Origin: Streptomyces niveiscabiei
Lineage (GTDB): Bacteria > Actinomycetota > Actinomycetes > Streptomycetales > Streptomycetaceae
Direction of reading: 5' to 3'
Assembly (NCBI RefSeq): GCF_001419795.1
Contig: NZ_LIRL01000042.1
Span: 1 to 37,440, forward strand
Length of the DNA stretch: 37,440 nt
In this document: piece by piece, positions 1-8,766 of the stretch
How the letters are laid out: each line of letters begins with the position of its first letter
Numbering within the stretch: the stretch's first letter is position 1
Notes under the pieces: generated by a model
What the model saw: only the letters and a program-made list of their open reading frames with translations
Database searches by the model: none
Told to the model about the DNA's origin: nothing
Made by a program: the position numbers and the translations under genes

Positions 1-792
1 CGTGGCCACCGCCAGCGACACGACCCCCACCCCGGCACAGACCGCCAGATCCCCCACCACGTACCCCCAGTCGGGCCGCTCCGCGAACGTCCGCGCCATC
101 GCCTCCACCCCGTACGTCGACGGCAGCAGATCCCGGGCGAACCGCACCGCGTCCGGCATCCGGTCCGGCGGCAGCACCCCCAGCAGCAGCGCGGCCGACA
201 TCCCCAACTGCCCCATCACGGTCGCCAGTTCAGGCCGAGGCGCCAACAAACCCAGCGCCGCCCCCAGCCCGGACAACGCGGCCCCCGCGAGGGGGATCAC
301 GGCGAGCAGGATCCACAGATGAGTCAGCGGCAACCCGAAGAGCACGCACCCGAAGACAGCGGTCACCACGGTCCCCGGCACGGTGAACGACGCGTACGCC
401 CCGGCGGCCCCCAGCACGACGGCCGCGGGCGGCACGGGAAGCGTCGCGTAATGGTCGAGCCCTCCGCTGGCCCGCAACTGCCCGAAGTACTGCGCGAGAA
501 GGTTCAACGCGACGAAGGCGACGACGAGCACGGCGGACCCGGCGACGACGGCCTCGGCCTCGCTCCCCCCGTCGACGACCCCGCGCATCATGATGAGGAT
601 CCCGACGGACTGGAACGTCGCGACGAAGAGCAGCGGAATCCGCGCCACCCGCGCACGCGAGAGCTGCGCGCGGTACACGGCGGCCAGGGACGGCCACAGC
701 CGGGCACGAGGCCCGAGCTCGGCGGCCTCACGCCTTCCCTGCTCCGCCCCCCGCACACTCCCCGGCAGAACCCCGGCGGGTACGACACTCAC
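1..792 (-). CDS. ABC-2 type transporter permease (3' end cut by window edge)
   Basis: Membrane subunit of an ABC exporter, partner of the ATPase encoded just upstream on the same strand. The 264 visible codons start at a GTG (790-792) preceded by GAGGAG at good spacing. An in-frame TGA upstream leaves no other start. After a cytoplasmic N-terminus of about 45 residues come alternating hydrophobic segments of ABC-2 type (roughly residues 46-65, 75-95, 120-145, 150-170, 175-195, and one starting near 245). The last visible residues lie in the final membrane span, so only a few codons are probably missing. There is a 97-nt gap to the ATPase stop. The substrate cannot be told from sequence; drug or lipid export is usual for the family. 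Confidence 0.85.
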   Translation of the reverse strand, partial: MSVVPAGVLPGSVRGAEQGRREAAELGPRARLWPSLAAVYRAQLSRARVARIPLLFVATFQSVGILIMMRGVVDGGSEAEAVVAGSAVLVVAFVALNLLAQYFGQLRASGGLDHYATLPVPPAAVVLGAAGAYASFTVPGTVVTAVFGCVLFGLPLTHLWILLAVIPLAGAALSGLGAALGLLAPRPELATVMGQLGMSAALLLGVLPPDRMPDAVRFARDLLPSTYGVEAMARTFAERPDWGYVVGDLAVCAGVGVVSLAVAT

Positions 793-889
793 GTGGCGCT
801 GCTCCTCTTCTCCAGGACCCCGGCCCCGTCCCGTACGGATCCGGCGCCCGAAAAACTCATCGCGTCACACAGGACGCCAAAAGGGCCCT

Positions 890-1909
890 TCATGCCTTCA
901 CCAGCCCCTGCCGGAAATTCCCCCCGAGCGCGAGGTACACGTCCTCAAGACTCGGCGTGGCCAGCGTGAAGTCGTCGAGCGCGGCGAACGCGGCCCCGCC
1001 GGTCACGGTCGACACGACGGCCCGGGCCTCCTCCGGCGCGAGCCGCAGCGTCCAGCGCCGCCCCGACTCGATCGCCCGCTCCCGCAGCGCGGCCACCTCG
1101 GGGACGTCCAGCGGCGCCTTCTCCCGCCACACGAGATCGACGCGCACCTCCCCGGCGACCTGCTCCTTCAGCCCCGTAGGCGTGTCGCAGGCGATGACGC
1201 GCCCCCGGTCGAGGACGGCGACCCGGTCGAGGACGGTCTCCGCCTCGATGACGTTGTGGGTGACGAGCAGCACGGTCGTCCCCCGCTCGGCCCGCCGCCG
1301 GTCGACGGCGGACCAGACGGCGCGCCGGGCGACGGGGTCCATGCCGGTGGTGGGTTCGTCGAGGACGAGCAGACGCCGCTCCCCGACGAGCGCGGTGGCG
1401 AAGCAGGCGAGCCGCCGCTGCCCCCCGGACAGCTTGCGCAGCGGCCGTCCGGCGAGCGCGGTGAGCCCCAGTTCGTCGAGGACCGCGTCCCGCTCGGCGC
1501 GCGCCTCGTGCACGTCGAGCCCGCGCAGCCGCGCGGTGGTCTCGGCGGCGAGGGAGACGGTGAGCTCGTCGAGCGCGGTGGACTCCTGCCCGAGGTACGC
1601 GAGGAGCCGCGCGGCCCGTTCGGGGTGGCGCACGATGTCGTGCCCGAGGATCTCGACGCTGCCGGAGTCGGGCCGCATCAGCCCGGTGAGCTGCCGTACG
1701 AGGGTGGACTTGCCGGCGCCGTTGGGCCCGAGCAGTCCGAAGATCTCACCGCGGTGGATGTCGAGGCAGACGTCGTCCGTGGCCCGCACCTCGGGCGTGC
1801 CGGGCGCGCCGCGTCTGCCGCGCACCGCCCGGTAGGTCTTGGTCAGCCCGCGCACGGCACACACGACGTCCTCCGTGTGCCGGACTGCCGGTGCCGCGCG
1901 CGTACTCAC
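890..1909 (-). CDS. ABC transporter ATP-binding protein
   Basis: ATPase subunit that should energise the downstream ABC-2 permease. It has the full motif set: Walker A GPNGAGKST at 61-69, Q-loop Gln108, signature LSGGQ at 160-164, Walker B LLVLDEP at 180-186 and H-loop His218. A 90-residue C-terminal extension typical of drug-export (DrrA-like) ATPases follows. The start is ambiguous. The longest reading begins at GTG 1907-1909, which lacks a Shine-Dalgarno but has a TACGCT (1918-1923) 8 nt upstream, compatible with leaderless transcription. A second GTG at residue 16 (1862-1864) has GGAGG five bases upstream and would give a 324-residue protein that keeps every motif. Confidence 0.92.
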   Translation of the reverse strand: MSTRAAPAVRHTEDVVCAVRGLTKTYRAVRGRRGAPGTPEVRATDDVCLDIHRGEIFGLLGPNGAGKSTLVRQLTGLMRPDSGSVEILGHDIVRHPERAARLLAYLGQESTALDELTVSLAAETTARLRGLDVHEARAERDAVLDELGLTALAGRPLRKLSGGQRRLACFATALVGERRLLVLDEPTTGMDPVARRAVWSAVDRRRAERGTTVLLVTHNVIEAETVLDRVAVLDRGRVIACDTPTGLKEQVAGEVRVDLVWREKAPLDVPEVAALRERAIESGRRWTLRLAPEEARAVVSTVTGGAAFAALDDFTLATPSLEDVYLALGGNFRQGLVKA

Positions 1910-1960
1910 AAGGGGAGAGCGTACGGGGTCGGCGGGCCCGGCCCTTGTCCGGGTCGCCGC

Positions 1961-3160
1961 TCAGTCGGCCGCCGGCGCGTGCTCGACGCCGGTCCTGGCG
2001 TCGATCTCACGCCAGAATCCGGCCCGGATCGCGTACCGGTCGTGCTCGTCGATCTGGTCGTCCTTGTGCGCGAGGAGCCCGAAGCGGGCGGCGTAGCGCA
2101 GCAGCTCGCCGTCGATGCGGTGGGGTACGCGGGGATACATTCCGGACAGTTTCGGGAGGTGACTCTGGTCGCCGAGACGGGCGATCCAGCGCCGCGCGAA
2201 CACCTGTCCGACCTCGTACGGGTCGCCGCCGACGGTCGTGATGTCCTCCTCGCGGTCCGCCCAGCGCTGCTCGGCGGTCGTGAGCTGCGCGAGCGTCGGC
2301 ATGGCGGCGGCCTCGGGGGGCTCGGCGGCGGGCCGGTCGACCCAGCCCTTGTCGGAGGACCAGCGCAGGGTCGCGTTCGGCGCGGGAACCGGCTTCTCGC
2401 CGGAGGCGCGCAGGGTCGCGAGGTCCTTCGGCGTGGGGATGCCCTTGGGCGCGGGGACGCGCTCCGAGACGCCGTTGCTGTCGGGCTGCGCGTGCTCGTG
2501 CGGCTCGGGGTCGGGGGGACGCGGCGCGTCGGGCAGGGGGGCGGCGAGGATCGCCGCGATCTCCGGGCGCGGTACGGGCTGCGGCGCGCACACCCCGCCG
2601 TGCTCCTTCGCGCGGACGGCCTTGGTGATCCACGTCCGGTCGAGGACCCGCCGCTCGTCCGCCTCCGCGACGAGGTCCTCGGACTGGTTGTAGTCCCCGT
2701 CGGCGGCCTGGACGGCCCACAGGTGGACGGCGACGCCGTGCTCCTTCGCGGCCATCATCCCCGGCAGCAGATCGCCGTCGCCGGTCACCAGCACGACGTC
2801 CGAGCAGGCGCGGTTGCGGGCCAGTTCGGTCAGCTCGGCGTGCATCGCGGCGTCGACGCCCTTCTGCGCCCAGCGTCCGTCGCTGCGGGTCAGCGCGCCG
2901 AGCCGGACGGTGACCCGGGGCATCACGCGCAGCCTGCGGTGCTCGGGCTGGGGGACGCGGTCGGGGGCGCCGTCGAACCAGTAGATCCGCAGCAGCGGCC
3001 GTTCGGTGTCGGACTCCGCCTGTTCTCGCAGTCCTTGTACGAGTGCACTGTGATCGACGCTGATACGGGAGCGCGAGGGCTCGCCGGCGAGGAGACTGGC
3101 GGCGGCCCCGAGCAGATACCCGGCGTCCACCAGGACGATGCAGCGGTCCACGCGACTCAC
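1961..3160 (-). CDS. NYN (PIN-like) domain protein, putative ribonuclease
   Basis: A 399-residue soluble protein. Residues 6-165 form a LabA/NYN-type PIN-like nuclease domain. The acidic residues expected to bind metal are in place: Asp12 in VDAGYL, Asp103 in GVDAAM, and Asp128 and Asp130 in VTGDGD. Residues about 190-295 are a low-complexity Pro/Glu linker. Residues about 300-390 form a helical tail of unknown function ending near GFWREI. The start is GTG at 3158-3160, directly after AGAGG; a GTG three codons in (3149-3151) is an equally good choice. The NYN family includes RNA-processing endonucleases, but no substrate is known for this subfamily and I infer only possible RNase activity. 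It lies 51 nt from the ABC ATPase gene and may be co-transcribed with it. Confidence 0.85.
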   Translation of the reverse strand: MSRVDRCIVLVDAGYLLGAAASLLAGEPSRSRISVDHSALVQGLREQAESDTERPLLRIYWFDGAPDRVPQPEHRRLRVMPRVTVRLGALTRSDGRWAQKGVDAAMHAELTELARNRACSDVVLVTGDGDLLPGMMAAKEHGVAVHLWAVQAADGDYNQSEDLVAEADERRVLDRTWITKAVRAKEHGGVCAPQPVPRPEIAAILAAPLPDAPRPPDPEPHEHAQPDSNGVSERVPAPKGIPTPKDLATLRASGEKPVPAPNATLRWSSDKGWVDRPAAEPPEAAAMPTLAQLTTAEQRWADREEDITTVGGDPYEVGQVFARRWIARLGDQSHLPKLSGMYPRVPHRIDGELLRYAARFGLLAHKDDQIDEHDRYAIRAGFWREIDARTGVEHAPAAD

Positions 3161-3257
3161 CCTCTTCCCGGGAGTTGTGCTTCGGGCTTCCTTGGAGTCT
3201 GCCCGACCTCGCGAGGGTTAACGGCCGGAACTCGATCTTCGGCGTGGCGTTTGGGGA

Positions 3258-3295
3258 CATTGCCCCCTCCGACCCCTTGGTCACACAGGGCAATG
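3258..3295. repeat. Inverted repeat CATTGCCC-N22-GGGCAATG in divergent intergenic region
   Basis: The 215-bp gap 3161-3375 separates the divergent NYN gene and the 54-codon gene. It contains two perfect 8-base arms (3258-3265 and 3288-3295) whose centres are 30 bp apart, about three helical turns, so a dimeric regulator could bind both on one DNA face. A 10-bp perfect palindrome CCTCGCGAGG lies at 3207-3216. I could not place convincing -35/-10 pairs in this gap. A function as operator is inference. Confidence 0.45.
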
Positions 3296-3375
3296 ATCCG
3301 AAATGCGGCTTATCTCTGCCCGTGTGAGTCTGAACCAGGCCCTAGCCCCTAACCATCCTCAGGAGGCAGATCCCC

Positions 3376-3540
3376 ATGGCCAAGCACAAGAAACAGAACC
3401 GCGCCCAGGCTTCCCAGGCGGAACGCGGCCAGCAGCAGGCCCAGCAGACCGCGATGGAAGCGGAAGCGAAGCGAGCCACCACGGCGAGCCCGATGGACAT
3501 GGCCCGCAAACACCGCGAACGCCGCTTCGGCCACAACTGA
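3376..3540 (+). CDS. Small basic hypothetical protein, 54 aa
   Basis: A short gene with a consensus AGGAGG (3361-3366) nine bases before ATG and a strong hairpin terminator just after its TGA. The product is hydrophilic and positively charged: Lys/Arg/His-rich start MAKHKKQNR, a Gln/Ala-rich middle (residues 11-33, predicted helical), and a basic end KHRERRFGHN. It has no signal peptide, membrane span or cysteine. Codon use is high-GC like its neighbours. I do not recognise a characterised family, though small Lys/Gln-rich proteins of this kind are common in Streptomyces genomes. Charge suggests nucleic-acid or ribosome contact, which is only inference. The short length makes it easy to miss. 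Confidence 0.75.
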   Translation: MAKHKKQNRAQASQAERGQQQAQQTAMEAEAKRATTASPMDMARKHRERRFGHN

Positions 3541-3562
3541 GGACGGCAAGAGGCAGTAGCGC

Positions 3563-3600
3563 GAAGAGGGGCGCACCCACAAAGGGATGCGCCCCTCTTC
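3563..3600. terminator. Bidirectional terminator between the 54-codon gene and dnaE
   Basis: GAAGAGGGGCGCA (3563-3575) pairs perfectly with TGCGCCCCTCTTC (3588-3600). The stem can extend inward by CCC/GGG past one bulged A around an ACAAA loop. It lies 22 nt after the small gene stop and 15 nt beyond the dnaE stop, so it can serve both convergent genes. Confidence 0.85.
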
Positions 3601-3615
3601 TACGTCATCACCACC

Positions 3616-6600
3616 TCACCCGGCCAGGCAAGCCGGGCCCAGCAGCACCTTCAAGTCACCGAACAGCGCCGGGTCCGGCTTCACCCGGTGCCGGTCCAGC
3701 CGCAGCACCGTCGTCTTCGTGGGCCCCTGCAACCGGATCCGCACCTCGCTGTCCCCCCGATGGTGCGTGAGGATCTCGTTCAGCCGGCTCACCATCGGCG
3801 GCGTCACCCGGGTCGCCGGGATCGTGAGGATCACCGGCGCGTTGGTCCCCGCGTTGGAGAGGTCCGGCACGGCCAGCTCCATCGCGACGAGCCGCGGCAC
3901 GTCCTCCCGCTTGTCGAGCCGCCCCTTGACGAACACGACGGCGTCCTCGACGAGCTGCGTGGAGATCAGCTGGTACGTCGCCGGGAAGAACATGCACTCG
4001 ATGGACCCGGCGAGGTCCTCGACCGTGGCGATGGCCCAGGCGTTGCCCTGCTTGGTCATCTTGCGCTGGAGCCCGGAGATGATCCCGCCGATGGTCACGA
4101 CGGCCCCGTCGGCGTGTTCACCCCCCGTGAGCTGCGCGATCCCGGCGTCGGCCTTGTCGGAGAGGACGTGTTCGAGCCCGAACAGGGGGTGGTCGGAGAC
4201 GTACAGACCGAGCATCTCCCGCTCCTGCGCGAGCAGATACGTCTTCTCCCACTCATCGGTGGTGAACTCGACGTCCAGCCCGAACCCGGGCTCGTTGCTG
4301 TCCTCCTCCCCCATCCCCCCGAAGAGGTCGAACTGCCCCTCCGCCTCCTTGCGCTTCACCGCGACCACGTTGTCGATCATCGTGTCGAAGTGCGCGGTGA
4401 GCCCCTTGCGCGTGTGCCCGAGGGAGTCGAACGCCCCGGCCTTGATCAGCGACTCGGTGGTCCGCTTGTTGCAGGCGACGGCCTCGACCTTGTCGAGGTA
4501 GTCGGGGAAGGAGGCGTACTTCCCCTTGGCCTTGCGGCTGCGGATGATCGACTCGACGACGTTCGTGCCGACGTTGCGGACCGCTTCGAGCCCGAAGAGG
4601 ATCACGTCGTCACCCTGGGCGGCGAAGTTGTGCACGGACTCGTTGACGTCCGGCGGCAGCACCTTGATGCCCATGCGCCGGCACTCGTTGAGGTAGATCG
4701 CGGACTTGTCCTTGTCGTCCTTGACGGACGTCAGGAGCGCGGCCATGTACTCGGCGGGGTAGTTGGCCTTGAGGTAGGCCGTCCAGTAGGAGACGAGCCC
4801 GTACGCGGCGGAGTGCGCCTTGTTGAACGCGTACCCGGCGAACGGCACCAGCACGTCCCACAGCGCCTGGATCGCCTCGTCGCTGTAGCCGTTCTTCTGG
4901 GCGCCCGCCTGGAAGATCGTGAAGTTCTTGGCGAGTTCCTCGGGCTTCTTCTTGCCCATCACGCGGCGCAGGATGTCGGCCTCGCCGAGCGAGTACCCGG
5001 CGATGATCTGCGCGGCCTTCTGCACCTGCTCCTGGTAGACGATCAGGCCGTAGGTGACGGCGAGGACCTCTTCGAGCGGCTCCTCCAGCTCCTTGTGGAT
5101 CGGGGTGATCTCCTGGAGCTTGTTCTTGCGCAGCGCGTAGTTCGTGTGCGAGTCCATGCCCATCGGGCCGGGACGGTAGAGCGCGGAGACGGCGGAGATG
5201 TCTTCGAAGTTGTCGGGCTTCATCAGCCGCAGCAGCGACCGCATGGGCCCGCCGTCGAACTGGAACACGCCGAGCGTGTCGCCGCGCTGGAGGAGTTCGA
5301 AGGTCGTCGGGTCGTCGAGCGGCAGCGCCAGCAGGTCGAGTTCGACGCCCTTGTTGGACTTCACCATCTTGACGGCGTCGTCCATGATCGTCAGGTTGCG
5401 CAGGCCGAGGAAGTCCATCTTCAGCAGGCCGAGCGACTCGCAGCTCGGGTAGTCCCACTGCGTGATGGTCACGCCGTCGGTGTGCCGCACCCAGACCGGG
5501 GCGTGGTCGACGATGGGCTCGCTGGACATGATGACGCCGGCGGCGTGCACGCCCATCTGCCGGACCAGGCCCTCGACGCCCTTGGCGGTGTCGATGACCT
5601 TCTTGACGTCCGGCTCGTTCTCGTACATCCCCCGGATCTCGCCCGCCTCGTTGTAGCGCGGGTGGGAGGGGTTGGTGATGCCGTCGAGGTCGATGCCCTT
5701 GCCGAGGACGTCGGCGGGCATGGCCTTGGTGAGGCGGTCGCCCATCGCGTACGGGTAGCCCAGCACGCGCGCGGAGTCCTTGATGGCGTTCTTGGCCTTG
5801 ATCTTGCCGTAGGTGCCGATCATGGCGACCTTGTCGGAGCCGTACTTCTCCGTCACGTACCGGATGACCTCGACGCGCCTGCGCTCGTCGAAGTCGATGT
5901 CGACGTCCGGCATGGAGATGCGCTCGGGGTTGAGGAACCGCTCGAAGATCAGGCCGTGCGGGATGGGGTCGAGGTCGGTGATGCCCATGGCGTACGCGAC
6001 GATCGAGCCGGCCGCCGAGCCTCGGCCGGGGCCGACCGCGATGCCCTGCTTCTTGGCCCACATGATGAAGTCGGCGACGACGAGGAAGTAGCCCGGGAAG
6101 CCCATCGAGATGATGGTGTCCATCTCGTACTCGACCTGCTTCATGCGGTCGTCCGGGATGCCGTCCGGGAAGCGGCGGCGCATCCCGGCCATGGTCTCCT
6201 CGCGGAACCAGGTGACCTCGGTGTAGCCCTCGGGGATCTCGAACTTCGGCATGAGGTTCTTGGCCTCGAACATGCCGGTGGTGTCGACCATCTCGGCGAC
6301 CAGGAGGGTGTTGGCGCAGCCCTCCTGCCAGGCGTCCGAGGAGTCGACGGCGTACATCTCGTCCGTGGACTTGAGGTAGTAGCCGGTGCCGTCGAACTTG
6401 AAGCGGTCCGGGTCGGAGAGGTTCTTGCCGGTCTGGATGCACAGCAGGGCGTCGTGGGCGGTCGCCTCGTGCGCGTACGTGTAGTGCGAGTCGTTCGTGA
6501 CCAGGGGCGGGATGCCGAGCTTCTTGCCGATCTCCAGGAGGCCGTCGCGGACCCGGTGCTCGATCTCGATGCCGTGGTCCATCAGTTCCAGGAAGTAGCG

Positions 6601-7155
6601 GTCCTTGCCGAAGATGTCCTGGTAGTCGGCCGCCGCCTTGAGGGCCTCGTCGTACTGGCCGAGGCGCAGGCGGGTCTGGAGCTCGCCGGAGGGGCAGCCG
6701 GTGGAGGCGACGATGCCCTCGGACCACTGGGAGATGGTCTCCTTGTCCATCCGGGGCCACTTCTGGAGCCAGCCCTCCGCGTAGGCGTCGGAGGAGAGGC
6801 GGAAGAGGTTGTGCAGGCCCGTCTTGTTCACGGCCCACATCGTTTTGTGCGTGTAACCACCGGAACCGGAGACGTCGTCGCGCTTCTGGTGCGGCTGGCC
6901 CCACTGGATCTTGCGCTTGTTGCGCCGGGACTCGGGGGCGACGTACGCCTCGATGCCGATGATCGGCGTGATGCCCGCCTTCTTCGCCGTGTGGAAGAAG
7001 TCGTACGCCCCGTGCAGGTTGCCGTGGTCGGACATCGCGATATGGGTCATGCCCATCTCGTTGCACGCGTCGAACATGTCCTTGAGCCGCGCGGCACCGT
7101 CCAGCAGGGAGTACTGGGTGTGGACGTGCAGGTGCGTGAACGGCGGCTTCGACAC
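3616..7155 (-). CDS. dnaE: DNA polymerase III alpha subunit (replicative polymerase)
   Basis: Catalytic subunit of the chromosomal replicase, 1179 residues, the normal length for actinobacterial DnaE1. The order is: PHP domain (1 to about 285) with HLHVHTQYS at 8-16, SDHG at 42-45 and TNDSHY at 220-225; palm with GPGRGSAAGS at 375-384 and catalytic aspartates in PDVDIDFDERRR (Asp417 and Asp419); then fingers, tandem helix-hairpin-helix and a C-terminal OB fold (about 1000-1090). The PHP metal ligands look intact, unlike in E. coli, which fits the known PHP proofreading exonuclease of actinobacterial DnaE1. The start is GTG at 7153-7155 with AGGAGG seven bases upstream. It is transcribed alone, divergent from the DUF2252 gene. 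Confidence 0.98.
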   Translation of the reverse strand: MSKPPFTHLHVHTQYSLLDGAARLKDMFDACNEMGMTHIAMSDHGNLHGAYDFFHTAKKAGITPIIGIEAYVAPESRRNKRKIQWGQPHQKRDDVSGSGGYTHKTMWAVNKTGLHNLFRLSSDAYAEGWLQKWPRMDKETISQWSEGIVASTGCPSGELQTRLRLGQYDEALKAAADYQDIFGKDRYFLELMDHGIEIEHRVRDGLLEIGKKLGIPPLVTNDSHYTYAHEATAHDALLCIQTGKNLSDPDRFKFDGTGYYLKSTDEMYAVDSSDAWQEGCANTLLVAEMVDTTGMFEAKNLMPKFEIPEGYTEVTWFREETMAGMRRRFPDGIPDDRMKQVEYEMDTIISMGFPGYFLVVADFIMWAKKQGIAVGPGRGSAAGSIVAYAMGITDLDPIPHGLIFERFLNPERISMPDVDIDFDERRRVEVIRYVTEKYGSDKVAMIGTYGKIKAKNAIKDSARVLGYPYAMGDRLTKAMPADVLGKGIDLDGITNPSHPRYNEAGEIRGMYENEPDVKKVIDTAKGVEGLVRQMGVHAAGVIMSSEPIVDHAPVWVRHTDGVTITQWDYPSCESLGLLKMDFLGLRNLTIMDDAVKMVKSNKGVELDLLALPLDDPTTFELLQRGDTLGVFQFDGGPMRSLLRLMKPDNFEDISAVSALYRPGPMGMDSHTNYALRKNKLQEITPIHKELEEPLEEVLAVTYGLIVYQEQVQKAAQIIAGYSLGEADILRRVMGKKKPEELAKNFTIFQAGAQKNGYSDEAIQALWDVLVPFAGYAFNKAHSAAYGLVSYWTAYLKANYPAEYMAALLTSVKDDKDKSAIYLNECRRMGIKVLPPDVNESVHNFAAQGDDVILFGLEAVRNVGTNVVESIIRSRKAKGKYASFPDYLDKVEAVACNKRTTESLIKAGAFDSLGHTRKGLTAHFDTMIDNVVAVKRKEAEGQFDLFGGMGEEDSNEPGFGLDVEFTTDEWEKTYLLAQEREMLGLYVSDHPLFGLEHVLSDKADAGIAQLTGGEHADGAVVTIGGIISGLQRKMTKQGNAWAIATVEDLAGSIECMFFPATYQLISTQLVEDAVVFVKGRLDKREDVPRLVAMELAVPDLSNAGTNAPVILTIPATRVTPPMVSRLNEILTHHRGDSEVRIRLQGPTKTTVLRLDRHRVKPDPALFGDLKVLLGPACLAG

Positions 7156-7325
7156 GGCGTGGCCTCCTGGGAGCGGTCTGGGGGTCGGCGTGAAGTCTAT
7201 GCCTCGGCACTGACACGCACGGGGCTCCCCCGCGTACCTTCACAGGCGGGCACTTCTCGAAGACCCCGCCCGTTGGAGTCGGCAGAAACACTGTCGAACA
7301 CGTACGCACCAGGAGGCACCCGGCG

Positions 7326-8666
7326 ATGTCGGTCAACCGGCTCAACGACGAGCAGCGCGGCGAGGAGATCCTCGCCGTCTTCGACACCGCGTTCGGCGAG
7401 CTCCTGGCCGCCGACCCGGCCGCGTTCCGCGTGAAGTTCCGCAAGATGGCGGCTTCCGCGTTCGCGTTCTACCGGGGGACGGCCGCTCTCTTCTACCACG
7501 ACCTGACTGTGTCTGATCAGTTTGGGTCGAAGCACGGCGGCCCCTACCTGGACGACCGCACCGCGCGCGTGTGGATCCACGGCGACCTGCACGCGGAGAA
7601 CTTCGGCACGTACATGGACGCGACGGGCCGCCTGATCTTCAACGTCAACGACTTCGACGAGGCGTACGTCGGCCCCTTCACCTGGGACCTCAAGCGCTTC
7701 GCCGCCTCCATCGCCCTCATCGGGTACGCGAAGGCGCTGAGCGACGAGCAGATCGGCGAGCTGGTCGGCGTCTACGCGGGCGCGTACCGGGAGCGCGTCC
7801 ACGCGCTGGCGACGGGCGCGAAGCGCGACGAGGTCCCGCCCTTCACGCTGGACACGGCCGAGGGCCCGCTCCTGGACGCGCTCAGGGACGCCCGCTCGCT
7901 GACCCGCTTCGGCCTCCTGGAGTCGATGACGGAGATCCGCGACTTCGAGCGCCGCTTCGCGCCGGGCGGCGGCTCCATCGAGCTGGACGCGGCGACGCGC
8001 TACAAGGTGCTGGCCGCGTTCGACGGCTACCTGGAGACCCTCCCGGACTCCTCGCTGGCCCGCCCCGACTCGTACCGCGTGAAGGACGTCGTCGGCCGCC
8101 GGGGCATCGGCATCGGGTCGGCCGGGCTGCCGTCGTACAACATCCTGCTGGAGGGGCACAGCGACGCCCTGGAGAACGACGTCGTGATCTACATCAAGCA
8201 GGCCCAGACCCCGGCCGTGTCCCGGCACGTCACGGACCGCGCGATCCGGGACTACTTCCAGCACGAGGGCCACCGCACGGTCATCTCCCAGCGCGCTCTC
8301 CAGGCGCACGCGGACCCGTGGCTGGGCTGGACCGAGCTGGACGGCGCGGGCCAGCTGGTCGCCGAGGTGTCGCCGTACGCGGTGGACCTGGACTGGGGCG
8401 ACATCGACGACCCGGAGGAGATCGCGGCGGTCGTCGCGGACCTCGGCCGGGCCACGGCGACGATGCACGCGGCGGCGGACGACACCTCGGGCGAGTCGCT
8501 GGTGCCGTTCTCCACGGAGCGCGCCATCGACGCGGCGCTCGCGGCCGACGAGGAGGGCTTCGCGCCGCTCCTGGTGGACTTCGCGCACGCGTACGGCGCC
8601 CGCGCGCGCCAGGACCACCAGATCTTCGTCGACCTGTTCCGCAACGGCCGGATACCGGGTCTGTGA
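7326..8666 (+). CDS. DUF2252 family protein (protein-kinase-like fold)
   Basis: A 446-residue soluble protein of the DUF2252 family, which belongs to the protein kinase/aminoglycoside phosphotransferase-like superfamily. Kinase-like motifs are visible: HGDLHAEN at 85-92 (equivalent to the catalytic loop, with Asp87 and Asn92) and NDFDEA at 108-113 (equivalent to the DFG metal site). The order is unusual because these motifs fall early in the chain, as is typical of DUF2252. There is no signal peptide or membrane span. The start is ATG with AGGAGG (7311-7316) nine bases before. The substrate is unknown. It stands between dnaE and a small exported-protein cluster without obvious functional linkage; 99 nt separate it from the next gene. 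Confidence 0.9.
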   Translation: MSVNRLNDEQRGEEILAVFDTAFGELLAADPAAFRVKFRKMAASAFAFYRGTAALFYHDLTVSDQFGSKHGGPYLDDRTARVWIHGDLHAENFGTYMDATGRLIFNVNDFDEAYVGPFTWDLKRFAASIALIGYAKALSDEQIGELVGVYAGAYRERVHALATGAKRDEVPPFTLDTAEGPLLDALRDARSLTRFGLLESMTEIRDFERRFAPGGGSIELDAATRYKVLAAFDGYLETLPDSSLARPDSYRVKDVVGRRGIGIGSAGLPSYNILLEGHSDALENDVVIYIKQAQTPAVSRHVTDRAIRDYFQHEGHRTVISQRALQAHADPWLGWTELDGAGQLVAEVSPYAVDLDWGDIDDPEEIAAVVADLGRATATMHAAADDTSGESLVPFSTERAIDAALAADEEGFAPLLVDFAHAYGARARQDHQIFVDLFRNGRIPGL

Positions 8667-8749
8667 CGCGCAGGTCGCGCAGAGGTCACGCATAGCGGCC
8701 CCGGGGCCTCTCACAGGCAGCTTTTAGGGGTCTCTTACGGCGGACCATG

Positions 8750-8766
8750 TAACACTGCCGGTGTTA
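8750..8766. promoter_or_regulatory. Inverted repeat TAACAC-N5-GTGTTA over a start codon (candidate operator)
   Basis: Perfect 6-base arms separated by TGCCG. The right arm's last base is the A of the ATG of the following membrane-protein gene, and the usual Shine-Dalgarno is absent here. A bound repressor would cover the transcription start or ribosome site. The left arm (TAACACT) could also overlap a weak -10. Operator function is inferred; I recognise no known Streptomyces regulator consensus. Confidence 0.4.
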
